Source: Candidatus Acidulodesulfobacterium ferriphilum (GTDB lineage Bacteria > SZUA-79 > Acidulodesulfobacterales > Acidulodesulfobacteraceae). From it: a stretch of DNA of 64,000 bases. The stretch covers positions 813,656 to 877,655 of the forward strand of contig SGBD01000001.1 of the NCBI GenBank assembly GCA_004195035.1. The letters are read 5' to 3'. Under the pieces are notes generated by a model that was not told where the DNA came from, did not search any database, and saw only the letters and a program-made list of their open reading frames with translations. The stretch's first letter is position 1, and each line of letters opens with the position of its first letter. This document shows, piece by piece, positions 46,289 to 55,094 of this stretch. Made by a program: the position numbers and the translations under genes.

Positions 46289-48817
46289 ATGCAGGCAGTT
46301 ATAATGGCAGGCGGCTTCGGGACAAGGCTTAAACCCTTGACGAATAATGCTCCAAAACCCATGATACATGTGGCAAACAAACCTATGATGGAGCATGTCG
46401 TCAATCTGTTAAAAATACACGGGATAGTCGATTTAATTGTTTTGCTTTATGTGCAGCCTGAGGTAATAAAGAATTATTTTAAGGACGGGGCCGGTTTCGG
46501 GGTGAATATCGAATATGTGCTGGCGGAAGAAGACTACGGAACCGCTGGAGCGGTTAAAAATGTCGAAAAAATAATTAAGGACGGAAATGATGACGACTTT
46601 CTTGTAATCAGCGCCGATATAATTACCGATGTCAACTTAAAAAAGCCTATAGATTTTCACATCGGCAAAAAAAGCGATGCCACAATCGTTCTCACGCGGG
46701 TCGAAAATCCATTGCCTTACGGAATTGTCATTACCGACAGCGAAGGTAGGGTAACTAAATTTCTTGAAAAACCTACATGGTCCGAGGTTTTCAGCGACAC
46801 GGTAAACACCGGAATTTATATCTTGCGTAAAAATGTATTAAAGCTTATCCCCGAAAAAAGCGAGTTTGATTTCTCGAAAGACCTGTTCCCCCTGCTTTTA
46901 AAAGAAAATAAGAACCTTTTCGGCCACATATGTTCCTGCTATTGGAGGGATGTAGGCACGCTTTCGGAATACAGGCAAAGCCATCTGGATATCATAGCGG
47001 GTAAAATAGATTTGAATGTAGAGGGGGAAACGCTTGCAAAGAACAATATAAAAATCGGCGAAAAAAGCATTATTGATATAAGCTGCGATGTCGAAAACTC
47101 GATATTCGGAAAAGATGTTCATGTACTTCAAAACTGCAAAATTAAAAATTGCGTTGTAGGAGATAACTGCATCATCGGTGAAAATACGGCGTTAAGCGGT
47201 TCCGTGGTCGGAAAAAATTCAAAAATAGGCGCAAATTGCGAGATTCAGGAAGCCATAATAGGATACAAATCAAATATCGGCAGAAATGTTTTTATCGGTT
47301 CAGGCGCCGTGATATCCGATGTTTGCAATATCGGCAACGAAGCGGTAATAAATCCCAATGTTAAAATTTGGCCATTTAAAAATGTGGAAGACGGGGCAAT
47401 ATTATCGGAAAGCCTGATTTGGTCGGATAAATGGAGCGCTAAGATATTCGGCCAATACGGTATAACCGCTCTCGCAAATCTGGAAATAACCCCTGAATTC
47501 GCGTCGAAACTGGGGGCCGCCTTTGGCGCAACGATAGGTAAAAACAGAACTATTTCAGTTTCGAGGGACAGCCATAAAACATCAAGATTATTTTCAAGGG
47601 CTATGATGTCGGGAGTTCTTTCCGTGGGGGTCAATGTAAACGACTTTAGCGATACTCCAATATCCATCGTTCGGTATCAGGCAAAGCAGTTTAAGAGCTA
47701 TGGAGGCATTCATGTCAGAAAACACCCCTTTGATAAAAAACTGTTGAATATAAAGTTTTTTGACCACAACGGCTTAGATTTATCTCCCTTAGGCGAACAG
47801 AAAATCGAAAGATTGTTTTTTAGGGAAGATTATGCAAGGGTCGGTTCGGAAGAGACGGGAGAAATATTTTATCCCACGCATGGAACCGAATATTATACGG
47901 ACGGATTTTTGAGTAAAATCGATACCGATAAAATTATAAAGAAAAAATTTAAGATTGTAATCGATTATTCGTATGGAAGTTCGAGCAAGATTTTTCCGGC
48001 GATAATTGGAAGGCTGGGGATAGATTCCGTTCATTTGAATGCAAATTTAGACCAGACGAAGATTACAAAAACGGAAAGGGAATTTAAAAAATCGCTTAAG
48101 GACTTGTCGAGTATTGTAAAATCTATCAGCGCGGATATAGGTATTTTTATCGACAACGGCGGAGAAAAGATATATATCTGCGATGAAAACGGGGATAATA
48201 TAGACGGAAATACGGCATTGTCATTAATGTGCCTTCTCGTTATGAAGACGGAAAAAATGGATAAGATAATTTCCGTTCCGGTAAATTCATCGTGTAATAT
48301 ATTAAAAATGGCCAAGGATTATAACTTTGAAGTTATTTTAGCTAAAAACTCTTCCAACGCCCTTATGGAAAAATCTGCCGATTCCAATGTTTATTTTGCC
48401 GGCGATAACGAAGGGGGCTACATTTACTCTAAATTTATGCCCGCATTTGACGGAATGTATTCCGCGGTAAAACTTCTCGAGATGCTTGCCAGACTTAACA
48501 CTACAATTAAAAATGAGATGCGTTATATCGAGCCGACCTATTTTGAATATAAAATAATTCCTTGCCCAACCGAGTTAAAGGGGTTTATAATGAGAAAACT
48601 CATAGAAAAATACAGGGATGAAAATGCGTTATTCATCGATGGGATAAAGTTGATAAAGCCAAACGGTTGGGTTCTGGCATATCCGGCTTCCGAAGGCGCC
48701 CATTTTGAGATATTTTCCGAAAGCAGGGAAAAAGACGAAGCATTAGCTTTAATAAATCAATTTAGCGGCGATATAGATAGGTGGAAAAATGAAAGAAATT
48801 TCAGCGCTCTGTCATAG
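46289..48817 (+). CDS. Sugar-1-phosphate nucleotidyltransferase fused to degenerate phosphohexomutase domain
   Basis: Residues 1-235 are a nucleotidyltransferase (QAVIMAGGFGTRLKPLTNNAPKPM; SADIITD). Residues about 250-370 are left-handed beta-helix repeats (IGENTALSGSVVGKNSKIGANCEI). Residues about 380-842 resemble a phosphomannomutase, but the active serine motif TASHNP reads IHVRKHP and the DGDADR metal loop reads DNGGEKIY, so mutase activity is unlikely. Such fusions are known as mannose-1-phosphate guanylyltransferase-like proteins. The 3' end overlaps the next gene, an intact mutase, by 29 bases, suggesting that gene provides the missing activity. Confidence 0.82.
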   Translation: MQAVIMAGGFGTRLKPLTNNAPKPMIHVANKPMMEHVVNLLKIHGIVDLIVLLYVQPEVIKNYFKDGAGFGVNIEYVLAEEDYGTAGAVKNVEKIIKDGNDDDFLVISADIITDVNLKKPIDFHIGKKSDATIVLTRVENPLPYGIVITDSEGRVTKFLEKPTWSEVFSDTVNTGIYILRKNVLKLIPEKSEFDFSKDLFPLLLKENKNLFGHICSCYWRDVGTLSEYRQSHLDIIAGKIDLNVEGETLAKNNIKIGEKSIIDISCDVENSIFGKDVHVLQNCKIKNCVVGDNCIIGENTALSGSVVGKNSKIGANCEIQEAIIGYKSNIGRNVFIGSGAVISDVCNIGNEAVINPNVKIWPFKNVEDGAILSESLIWSDKWSAKIFGQYGITALANLEITPEFASKLGAAFGATIGKNRTISVSRDSHKTSRLFSRAMMSGVLSVGVNVNDFSDTPISIVRYQAKQFKSYGGIHVRKHPFDKKLLNIKFFDHNGLDLSPLGEQKIERLFFREDYARVGSEETGEIFYPTHGTEYYTDGFLSKIDTDKIIKKKFKIVIDYSYGSSSKIFPAIIGRLGIDSVHLNANLDQTKITKTEREFKKSLKDLSSIVKSISADIGIFIDNGGEKIYICDENGDNIDGNTALSLMCLLVMKTEKMDKIISVPVNSSCNILKMAKDYNFEVILAKNSSNALMEKSADSNVYFAGDNEGGYIYSKFMPAFDGMYSAVKLLEMLARLNTTIKNEMRYIEPTYFEYKIIPCPTELKGFIMRKLIEKYRDENALFIDGIKLIKPNGWVLAYPASEGAHFEIFSESREKDEALALINQFSGDIDRWKNERNFSALS

Positions 48818-50291
48818 CAAGGAAAGCCCTTGGATCGAGTTCGGAACATCCGGTTACAGAGGCAGGATTGCGGACGATTTTACTTTTGATGCCGTCAAAA
48901 TCGTATCGCAGGCTATATGCGATTTTTTAACGGAAAAATACGGCGGTTCGTTTCCTTCAAAAAAGATAATCATAGGCTATGATACAAGATTTTTATCGGA
49001 AGAATTTGCAAAATTAAGCTCCTGTGTTTTTTGCGCCAACGGGTTTTCCGTGATTTTTGCAAACACCTTTACCCCGACGCCGGTTATAGCTATAAAAATC
49101 CTGAAAGAAAAAGCCTTAGGGGCAATAAACATAACGGCAAGCCATAACCCTTATAATTACAACGGGATTAAGTTTTCCCCCGATTGGGGAGGACCCGCTC
49201 TTCCCGAAGATACGGAAATTATAACAAGAAAATCCAATGAACTTTTAAAATTACCCGAATATAAATTTATGGACATAGATGATGCGAAAAACCGAGGGTT
49301 ATTGGTAGAGGCGGATTTTATAAGTGATTATGCGGATTTAATAAAAACTAAATTAGATTTAAAACTTATATCGAAAAATAATAAAAATATATTTCCTTTC
49401 ATAACCTCTTTGCATGGAACGGGGCAGGGTATTATAGGAAATGTATTGAAAGAAGCCGGTTTTGAATTTGAAGAAATCGATAAGGAAAGAGATGCATTTT
49501 TTTTGCCGGGCATGGCGCCAGACCCTTCCGCTAAAAATTTGAGAGGTTTGGGGAAATTAATTAAAGATTATAATAAAAATGCGGCAGGAAATAAACCTGG
49601 GAAGCTGGCATTAGGGCTTGCGACAGACGGGGATGCCGATAGATACGGTATATTGGATGAAGACGGGGAGCTTGTCGAACCCAATATCATTTTTCCGCTT
49701 CTTTATAATTATTATATAGAGGGAAAGGGCATAAAGGGTGATGTTGCAAGAAGTGTGGCTACTACCGCCTTAGTCGATAGGGTTGCGAAATATTACGGTT
49801 TTAAAGTCATCGAAACCCCCGTCGGCTTTAAATATCTCGGTAAACTTATATCGGAGGGCAAAGCCGTAATGGCAGGGGAGGAATCCTCCGGGTTAACGGT
49901 AATGGGGCATACCCCGGATAAAGACGGAATTTATACATGTCTTTTAGTTCTTGAAATGTTATCCTATTATATGAAGCCTTTAAAATTGCTTGTGAAAGCC
50001 CTTCTTGAAAAATTTGGGCCTATTTATAGCAAGCGAATAAATGTTCCGGTGGATAAAGAAAAATTTAAAGCGGAAATCGACGAGAAGATGGAAAATTTTC
50101 CGTCCGTTTACGAAGGCAAGAAAGTTACCGGCAAAAATACGGCCGACGGCTATAAGATATTTTTTGACGACGATTCGTGGCTTTTGGCAAGGCTTTCTGG
50201 AACCGAGGATTTAATGAGAATCTACGGCGAATCCGATACGGCAGAAAATCTTAATACCTTAATAAATTCATTTCAAGAATATTTAATTTAA
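48789..50291 (+). CDS. Phosphoglucomutase/phosphomannomutase
   Basis: The 500-residue enzyme interconverts hexose-1- and hexose-6-phosphates. Active motifs are all present: FGTSGYRGR (about 18-26), ITASHNPYNYNGIKFS (about 114-129) with the phosphoserine, ATDGDADRYGILDEDG (about 273-288) and MAGEESSGL (about 358-366). The C-terminal phosphate-binding loop is RLSGTEDLMRIY (about 471-482). It overlaps the inactive-mutase fusion gene upstream and should supply the sugar 1-phosphate used by that protein's nucleotidyltransferase domain. Glucose versus mannose preference is not evident. Confidence 0.92.
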   Translation: MKEISALCHSKESPWIEFGTSGYRGRIADDFTFDAVKIVSQAICDFLTEKYGGSFPSKKIIIGYDTRFLSEEFAKLSSCVFCANGFSVIFANTFTPTPVIAIKILKEKALGAINITASHNPYNYNGIKFSPDWGGPALPEDTEIITRKSNELLKLPEYKFMDIDDAKNRGLLVEADFISDYADLIKTKLDLKLISKNNKNIFPFITSLHGTGQGIIGNVLKEAGFEFEEIDKERDAFFLPGMAPDPSAKNLRGLGKLIKDYNKNAAGNKPGKLALGLATDGDADRYGILDEDGELVEPNIIFPLLYNYYIEGKGIKGDVARSVATTALVDRVAKYYGFKVIETPVGFKYLGKLISEGKAVMAGEESSGLTVMGHTPDKDGIYTCLLVLEMLSYYMKPLKLLVKALLEKFGPIYSKRINVPVDKEKFKAEIDEKMENFPSVYEGKKVTGKNTADGYKIFFDDDSWLLARLSGTEDLMRIYGESDTAENLNTLINSFQEYLI

Positions 50292-50306
50292 CTCAAAAAA
50301 TAAATT

Positions 50307-50936
50307 ATGAAATTTTACACTATTCCGGCAGGGCCTTTCGAGGTAAACACATACCTTGTATTTAATGATAAGAATGGCAAAAAAGAGGGCTTTATAATCG
50401 ACCCTGGAGGCCAGGAAAAAAGAATAGACAAGATAATAAAGGATGAAAATATAGATTTAAAATTTATACTTAATACGCATTGCCATATAGACCATGTAAG
50501 TATGGATAATTATTTTAAGAGAAAATACGGCATTAAAATTATTGCCAACAAAAAAGATGAACTTATATTAAAAAACTTGAAAAATCAGGCTGAATACTTA
50601 GGATTTGATTTTAATGAAAATGTTGTAATAGATGAATATTTAACCGAAAATAATGTTATCAATATAGGGGATATTAGTATTCTGCCGATTTTTACGCCGG
50701 GGCATTCCCCTGGCAGCACATCATTTTTAGTAAATGAAAAATATCTTTTTAGCGGAGATACCCTTTTTAAAAGCACTATCGGAAGAACTGACATTTTAGG
50801 CGGCTCGTTTGACGAGATTATAAGTTCTATTAAGAACAAATTATTAATAATAGGTGACGACATAATAGTTTTGCCGGGTCACGGCGAAACCACCACCATA
50901 GGGGAAGAAAGAAAATATAACGCGTATTTAATCTAA
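50307..50936 (+). CDS. Metallo-beta-lactamase-fold hydrolase (glyoxalase II-like)
   Basis: The 209-residue protein has the THCHIDHVS motif (about 57-65; HxHxDH), a metal His in TPGHSPGST (about 132-140), the bridging Asp in YLFSGDTLF (about 148-156) and the final PGHGETT (about 191-197). This matches the glyoxalase II-like/YcbL group that hydrolyses thioesters such as S-lactoylglutathione. The short C-terminus lacks the full glutathione-binding domain of GloB. It is followed at once by a repeat element. Confidence 0.85.
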   Translation: MKFYTIPAGPFEVNTYLVFNDKNGKKEGFIIDPGGQEKRIDKIIKDENIDLKFILNTHCHIDHVSMDNYFKRKYGIKIIANKKDELILKNLKNQAEYLGFDFNENVVIDEYLTENNVINIGDISILPIFTPGHSPGSTSFLVNEKYLFSGDTLFKSTIGRTDILGGSFDEIISSIKNKLLIIGDDIIVLPGHGETTTIGEERKYNAYLI

Positions 50937-50938
50937 CC

Positions 50939-51069
50939 CGTCATTCCTGCGCACTCATGAAGTTCCTAAGGAACTTCATGAGTGCCTCGAAGAGGCGCAT
51001 ATCTTCGCTTGCACGGTCGTTTTCGCATGTCGAAAACGCAGGTGAAGATGGCGCGAAGCGTTAATCCAG
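50939..51069. repeat. Hairpin-rich repeat element with REP-like ends
   Basis: The element starts CGTCATTCCTGCGC and ends GCGTTAATCCAG, resembling the GTCATTCCCGC...GGGAATCCAG ends of the elements at 24022 and 36352. Inside are a perfect 16-bp stem (50951-50966 with 50970-50985), a GCCTC/GAGGC hairpin (50984-50996) and CGTTTTCG/CGAAAACG (51018-51038). It is probably a diverged family member with extra palindromes and occupies the gap before coaBC. Confidence 0.7.
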
Positions 51070-51135
51070 TAATGTATGAATATGCAAAATGCGTAACGAT
51101 ATTTAATATAGCTTAATTTCAATGCTTTTAAAATT

Positions 51136-52317
51136 ATGACATTAAAAGGCAAAAATATTCTTTTATGTATAACCGGTTCCATTGCCTGCTATAAAAGCGT
51201 TGATTTATATAGAGAGCTTAAAAGGGAGGGCGCAGATGTTAAAATAATAGTCAGCTCGTCCGCCGCCAAATTTATCTCTCCTTATATTTTTGAATCTTTC
51301 GGGGAAGAGGTTTTTAGCGATGATGCTTTCAAGAGCCCTCTTGCCCATGTCTCGCTTTCCAAATATGCCGACCTGATATTAATTGCTCCCGCCACATTCA
51401 ACACAATAAATAAACTTGCCGCAGGTATAGCGGATACATTAATAACTCTGGTTGTTTCAGCCTCGCAGGATAAACTAAAGGTTCTGGTTCCGGCAATGAA
51501 TCCAAATATGTTTTCGAACAAAATATTAAAAGAAAATTTGAACAGGCTAACTGAACATAATTTTTATCTTATTTCACCGGGAATGGGAAATATGGCCTGT
51601 GGCGATTTTGGAGAAGGAAGGTTTCCCGACACTTCCGACATTATGTTTGAACTTGAATCGGTTTTTAAAGAAAAGACGCTTAAAGGCAGAAGAGTTTTAA
51701 TAACGGCAGGAGCTACAAGGGAATATCTCGACCCTGTGAGGTTTCTTTCAAACGCCTCCAGCGGAAAAATGGGTATCAGCCTTGCCAACGAAGCGGTGAA
51801 ACTCGGTGCGGATGTGTCCTTAATAGCCTTAAATATCGATGCCTCCTGTCAATATATCAATAAAAACATAAGAATAATAAGATGTAAAAGTTTTGCCGAT
51901 TTGAAAGATGCATTATTGAGTGAATTTAAACGGTGCGGCATACTTTTGATGGCGGCCGCCGTTTCGGATTATAGCTTTAAAGAAAAAAGCTCAAATAAGA
52001 TAAAAAAGGGGGACTTAAATCTTAATATAGAGCTTGTTCAGAATGAGGATTTGTTGAAGGCTCTGTCCGAAATGAAAAAAGAGGAACAGATAATTTTCGG
52101 TTTTGCCGCCGAAACCGATTCCGTGATAGAAAACGGAAGGAAAAAACTTATGGAAAAATCATTGGACTATATCTTTATCAACGATGTTTCAAAAAATGTT
52201 ATAGGCGAAGACGAAAATGAAGGTTTTTTAATAAACAAAGAAGGCGAAATAAAAAGGTTCGTAAGACAGCTAAAAACCGAACTTGCAGGGAAACTTCTTG
52301 CAGAAATACTAAGGTAA
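51136..52317 (+). CDS. coaBC: Bifunctional phosphopantothenoylcysteine decarboxylase/phosphopantothenate--cysteine ligase
   Basis: The 393-residue protein carries out two CoA steps. Residues 1-185 are the FMN-dependent CoaC: GSIACYKSVDLYRELKREG (about 13-31), the His of HVSLSKYADLILIAPATFNTINKLAAGIADTL and the substrate clamp PAMNPNMFSN. Residues about 190-393 are CoaB: VLITAGATREYLDPVRFLSNASSGKMG, MAAAVSDY and FAAETDS, ending in the FINDVS...G motif. The gene needs cysteine, a product possibly related to the sulfur-transfer operon at 53419-58050. coaD is at 30285. Confidence 0.94.
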   Translation: MTLKGKNILLCITGSIACYKSVDLYRELKREGADVKIIVSSSAAKFISPYIFESFGEEVFSDDAFKSPLAHVSLSKYADLILIAPATFNTINKLAAGIADTLITLVVSASQDKLKVLVPAMNPNMFSNKILKENLNRLTEHNFYLISPGMGNMACGDFGEGRFPDTSDIMFELESVFKEKTLKGRRVLITAGATREYLDPVRFLSNASSGKMGISLANEAVKLGADVSLIALNIDASCQYINKNIRIIRCKSFADLKDALLSEFKRCGILLMAAAVSDYSFKEKSSNKIKKGDLNLNIELVQNEDLLKALSEMKKEEQIIFGFAAETDSVIENGRKKLMEKSLDYIFINDVSKNVIGEDENEGFLINKEGEIKRFVRQLKTELAGKLLAEILR

Positions 52318-52371
52318 TAAATTAAGGACAAGTCCCTCATTTTATATTTCTTTTATCCACTTAAAACCGTT

Positions 52372-53292
52372 ATGAATAAATCAGGCAGATTTCAATATAT
52401 ATGGATTGGTTTTTTGACATTTTTTACGATTTTTGGATTTGCCGTAAATAGCCTGCTTGCGCGGGTAGCGTTAGATAAAAATGCGATAACCCCCGTATTT
52501 TATAGCTTACTCCGCCTTGGAAGCGGAGCGCTTATTCTTTTTTTATTGGTATTCCATAAAAAAAATCAGCTTCCAAAGCCGAAATACTTATCCGCATTTG
52601 CCTTATTTGCTTATGCGTTCTGTTTTTCCGTCGGTTATGTTTTTGTCGGCGTGGCGGTCGGAGCGCTTCTGTTGTTTTCCGCAGTCCAATTTACGATAAT
52701 AGGAAATGCGGTGTTTATCTATAAAGAAAGACTTAATATATTGCAAATATCAGGGGTGATAATTGCGATGGCCGGCTTTGTCTTGTTTGTATATAAAGGC
52801 TTAAATGTTCCCCAAAATATTATCGGATATTTTGGAGCCGTTATGATGATTATTTCAGGAATAGCATGGGGAATTTATACGCTAAAAGGCAAATTTGAAA
52901 AACAGTATGTATTAAGAACTGCGTCAAACTTCGTTTATTCATTAATTTATTTTATACCCTTTATCGTCATATTTGCTTTCCTAAAAAATGGTTTTATTAA
53001 CGAAAAATTTATTAATACGCCGTATGTATATTTGCATCCCATAATTTACGGTATTTTATCGGGGGCTATATTTTCGGCACTTTTCTATGTAATATGGTAT
53101 AAGGTGGTAATAAAATTATCCCGCGTTTTAGCGTCATCGGTTCAATTATTAGCGCCAGTTATGGCCGCATTTTTAGGAATAATATTTTTAAACGAAAAAA
53201 TATCATATACCTTTATAATTTCTTCTATTTTAATCTTAGGAGGCATTATACTTGTAATAATAAAGGAAAAAACTGCGGAAGCGCAAGAATAA
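52372..53292 (+). CDS. EamA-family (DMT superfamily) transporter
   Basis: The 306-residue protein has about ten predicted membrane helices in two EamA repeats (about 15-145 and 155-297). Typical pieces are SLLARVALDKNAITPVFYSLLRLGSGALIL (start about 27) and the second repeat ending LGIIFLNEKISYTFIISSILILGGIILVI. EamA proteins export or import amino acids, nucleotide sugars or other metabolites; the substrate cannot be read from the sequence. It is convergent with the JAMM gene of the sulfur operon. Confidence 0.85.
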   Translation: MNKSGRFQYIWIGFLTFFTIFGFAVNSLLARVALDKNAITPVFYSLLRLGSGALILFLLVFHKKNQLPKPKYLSAFALFAYAFCFSVGYVFVGVAVGALLLFSAVQFTIIGNAVFIYKERLNILQISGVIIAMAGFVLFVYKGLNVPQNIIGYFGAVMMIISGIAWGIYTLKGKFEKQYVLRTASNFVYSLIYFIPFIVIFAFLKNGFINEKFINTPYVYLHPIIYGILSGAIFSALFYVIWYKVVIKLSRVLASSVQLLAPVMAAFLGIIFLNEKISYTFIISSILILGGIILVIIKEKTAEAQE

Positions 53293-53325
53293 ATTTGACA
53301 AAAACCCTATAGTAACCCCTCTGAC

Positions 53326-53396
53326 GGCGGCTGCGGTCAAGAGCCGCAAGCCGCAAGACTAATCTAACCAATTGCCTGCCGATTTCGGCTTGCAGG
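53326..53396. other. Two hairpins between convergent genes
   Basis: GCGGCT (53327-53332) pairs with AGCCGC (53342-53347), and CCTGCCGA (53375-53382) pairs with TCGG plus GCAGG (53385-53396) with a three-base bulge. They separate the EamA gene from the convergent JAMM gene. Neither has a strong T run, so a transcription barrier role is only suggested by position. Confidence 0.45.
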
Positions 53397-53418
53397 TAAA
53401 ATTAATTTTAGAAACCGG

Positions 53419-53850
53419 TCAGCCAATCACTACATCTTCCGAAACCGGGGCCGAATTTTTATCCGGCATCAGGTAGCTTTTAACATCTACGACATTTTCG
53501 GGGCTGTTGCCCTTTACCGAAAGGATTACATAAGAATAATATGGCCAGGAGGCGTTTATATCGAAACTTGAGGGTATTGCGGGGTGGTTGGGATGTGAAT
53601 GATAAAAGCCTATGATTTCCAGATTTTCCTTTCTTGCAATTTTATCCATTTCAAGCATATCTTTCGGTTCGATTTCAAAGCTGTCCCATGCTATTTTTCC
53701 AAAGCGGTTTTCGGCGGGATAAACCTTTACGATTACTCTATCGTCTCCCTCGAGCCTTCCTAAAAGCCCCCCGCATGCTTCGTACGGAAAAATTTCCGTC
53801 GCATGCTTTTTGATAATTTCAAGTTCGGTTTCCGGAATTATTATAGCCAT
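53419..53850 (-). CDS. JAMM/Mov34 metallopeptidase (Mec/HcyD-like sulfur-carrier protease)
   Basis: The 143-residue protein is a bacterial JAB1/MPN+ domain: metal-activating Glu in IFPYEACGGLLG (about 20-31) and the HSHPNHPAIPSSFD motif (HxHP...SxxD, about 83-96). Homologues (Mec+ of Mycobacterium, HcyD of Wolinella) cut near the C-terminal Gly-Gly of ThiS-like sulfur carriers to release the amino-acid product or expose the glycine for activation. The ThiS-NIL fusion in this operon has an internal Gly-Gly and is the natural substrate. It is the last gene of the minus-strand operon. Confidence 0.88.
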   Translation of the reverse strand: MAIIIPETELEIIKKHATEIFPYEACGGLLGRLEGDDRVIVKVYPAENRFGKIAWDSFEIEPKDMLEMDKIARKENLEIIGFYHSHPNHPAIPSSFDINASWPYYSYVILSVKGNSPENVVDVKSYLMPDKNSAPVSEDVVIG

Positions 53851-53934
53851 AATAAAATTATAACTTAAAAGTTAAAACATATAACTAAAATTTGTTAAAT
53901 TTTATAAGCCGCAGGGGCTTACAAAATCCTTAAA

Positions 53935-54855
53935 TTATAACTCGGTAAAAACCCTTGTAGAAAGGTATCTTGAGCCTGTGTCGGGCAATACCGTCGCAAA
54001 ATTCCCCCTGTATTTGCCCGCAAGTTTATAAATGCCGTACACATTGGCTCCGGAAGAAAATCCGCATAAAAGTCCTTCTTCTTTAATAATTCTTTTAAGC
54101 ATTGCATAGCTTCCTTCAGTGTCGACCTTTATAAAATCGTCTATAATTTTATTATGGTCGAAACCTTCGAAATTCAGGGAATAGTTGTATTTCCAACCCT
54201 CTATTCCGTGCATTTCGCTATCCGGAACTATTGCTATGACCTTTATTTTATCGTTATATTCCTTAAGCCTTTTTCCTACGCCGAGTATTGTTCCGCCAGT
54301 GCCGATGCCGGTCGCAAAACAGTCTATATTTCCGCCCGTCTGATTGAGAAGCTCCGCCGCGGTTGTTTCGTAATGCGCCAGCGGATTACACGGGTTATTA
54401 TACTGGTCCGGCATATAATATAAATCTTTGCCTCCCCTTGCGTATTCCTCCATCGACCTTTTTATTGCGCCGTCATGGCTTTCTTCCGCGGGGGTAAGTA
54501 TCAATTCCGTTCCAAAAAGCCGCATTATCTTTTTTCTTTCCTCGCTCATATTGGAAGGGGCGTAAATTTTAACCTTAATCCCCAAAAAAGCCCCTATCAT
54601 AGCAAATGAAATACCGGTATTGCCCGAAGAAGAATCGATTATGGTCATATTGTCTTTTAAAAGTCCCTTTTCAAGAGCATTTTTTATCATATACAATGCA
54701 GGTCTGTCTTTGACGGAACCGCCGGGATTAAGGCTTTCTAATTTTGCGTATAATTTTGAACCAGCCCCCGGGTTAATTATTTTGTTAAGCAAAACCGCGC
54801 CAGTGCCGCCTATATTCGACAGGGAACTAAACAGATAAGGATTATTTTTTTCCAT
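53935..54855 (-). CDS. Cysteine synthase-family PLP enzyme
   Basis: Start ATG 54855 lies within the TusA-like gene's 3' end (14-base overlap); the longer in-frame reading to 54945 would run through tusA. The 306-residue protein is fold-type II: PLP lysine in LESLNPGGSVKDRPA (about 39-53), SSGNTGIS (about 74-81), GTGGT (about 184-188) and SGANV. It belongs to the CysK/CysM group. Being next to a JAMM protease and ThiS-like carrier, it resembles mycobacterial CysM, which takes sulfur from CysO thiocarboxylate. The acceptor could be O-phosphoserine, O-acetylserine or a homoserine ester. Confidence 0.82.
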   Translation of the reverse strand: MEKNNPYLFSSLSNIGGTGAVLLNKIINPGAGSKLYAKLESLNPGGSVKDRPALYMIKNALEKGLLKDNMTIIDSSSGNTGISFAMIGAFLGIKVKIYAPSNMSEERKKIMRLFGTELILTPAEESHDGAIKRSMEEYARGGKDLYYMPDQYNNPCNPLAHYETTAAELLNQTGGNIDCFATGIGTGGTILGVGKRLKEYNDKIKVIAIVPDSEMHGIEGWKYNYSLNFEGFDHNKIIDDFIKVDTEGSYAMLKRIIKEEGLLCGFSSGANVYGIYKLAGKYRGNFATVLPDTGSRYLSTRVFTEL

Positions 54856-55090
54856 CTTTTTCGACGATAATTTCATAATCGGTATCGTTAATTTTATTAA
54901 TAGACAGGACTTTATGGCCCTGTTCCTCCATAGAGCGTGGGACATTTCTTATGGCGGGTTCATAATCGACGATAACCCTTAAAATTTCCCCTTTTTTCAT
55001 CTTTTCTAAAGCAAGTTTGGATTTTACGAATGTAAAGGGGCAAATTTCCCCTTTTATATTTAATTCGCTATTACTGTTATATTCCGGCAT
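54842..55090 (-). CDS. TusA/SirA-family sulfur-transfer protein with altered CPxP motif
   Basis: The 82-residue protein has the TusA fold opening LNIKGEICPFTFVKSKLALEKMKKGE (about 10-35), with the active-site cysteine kept but the usual CPxP reading CPFT. TusA proteins pass persulfide sulfur between donors and acceptors. Here it probably donates sulfur to the thiocarboxylate of the ThiS-NIL protein or forms persulfide for the E1 enzyme. It starts 4 bases after the E1-like gene and overlaps the cysteine synthase-like gene. Confidence 0.8.
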   Translation of the reverse strand: MPEYNSNSELNIKGEICPFTFVKSKLALEKMKKGEILRVIVDYEPAIRNVPRSMEEQGHKVLSINKINDTDYEIIVEKDGKK

Positions 55091-55094
55091 TTAA

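Noticed and set aside
52318-52350. GGACAAGTCC near 52325 as another copy of the GGGGACRGATTT palindrome
   Set aside because: Only a four-base stem is formed and the ATTT/AAAT core is absent.
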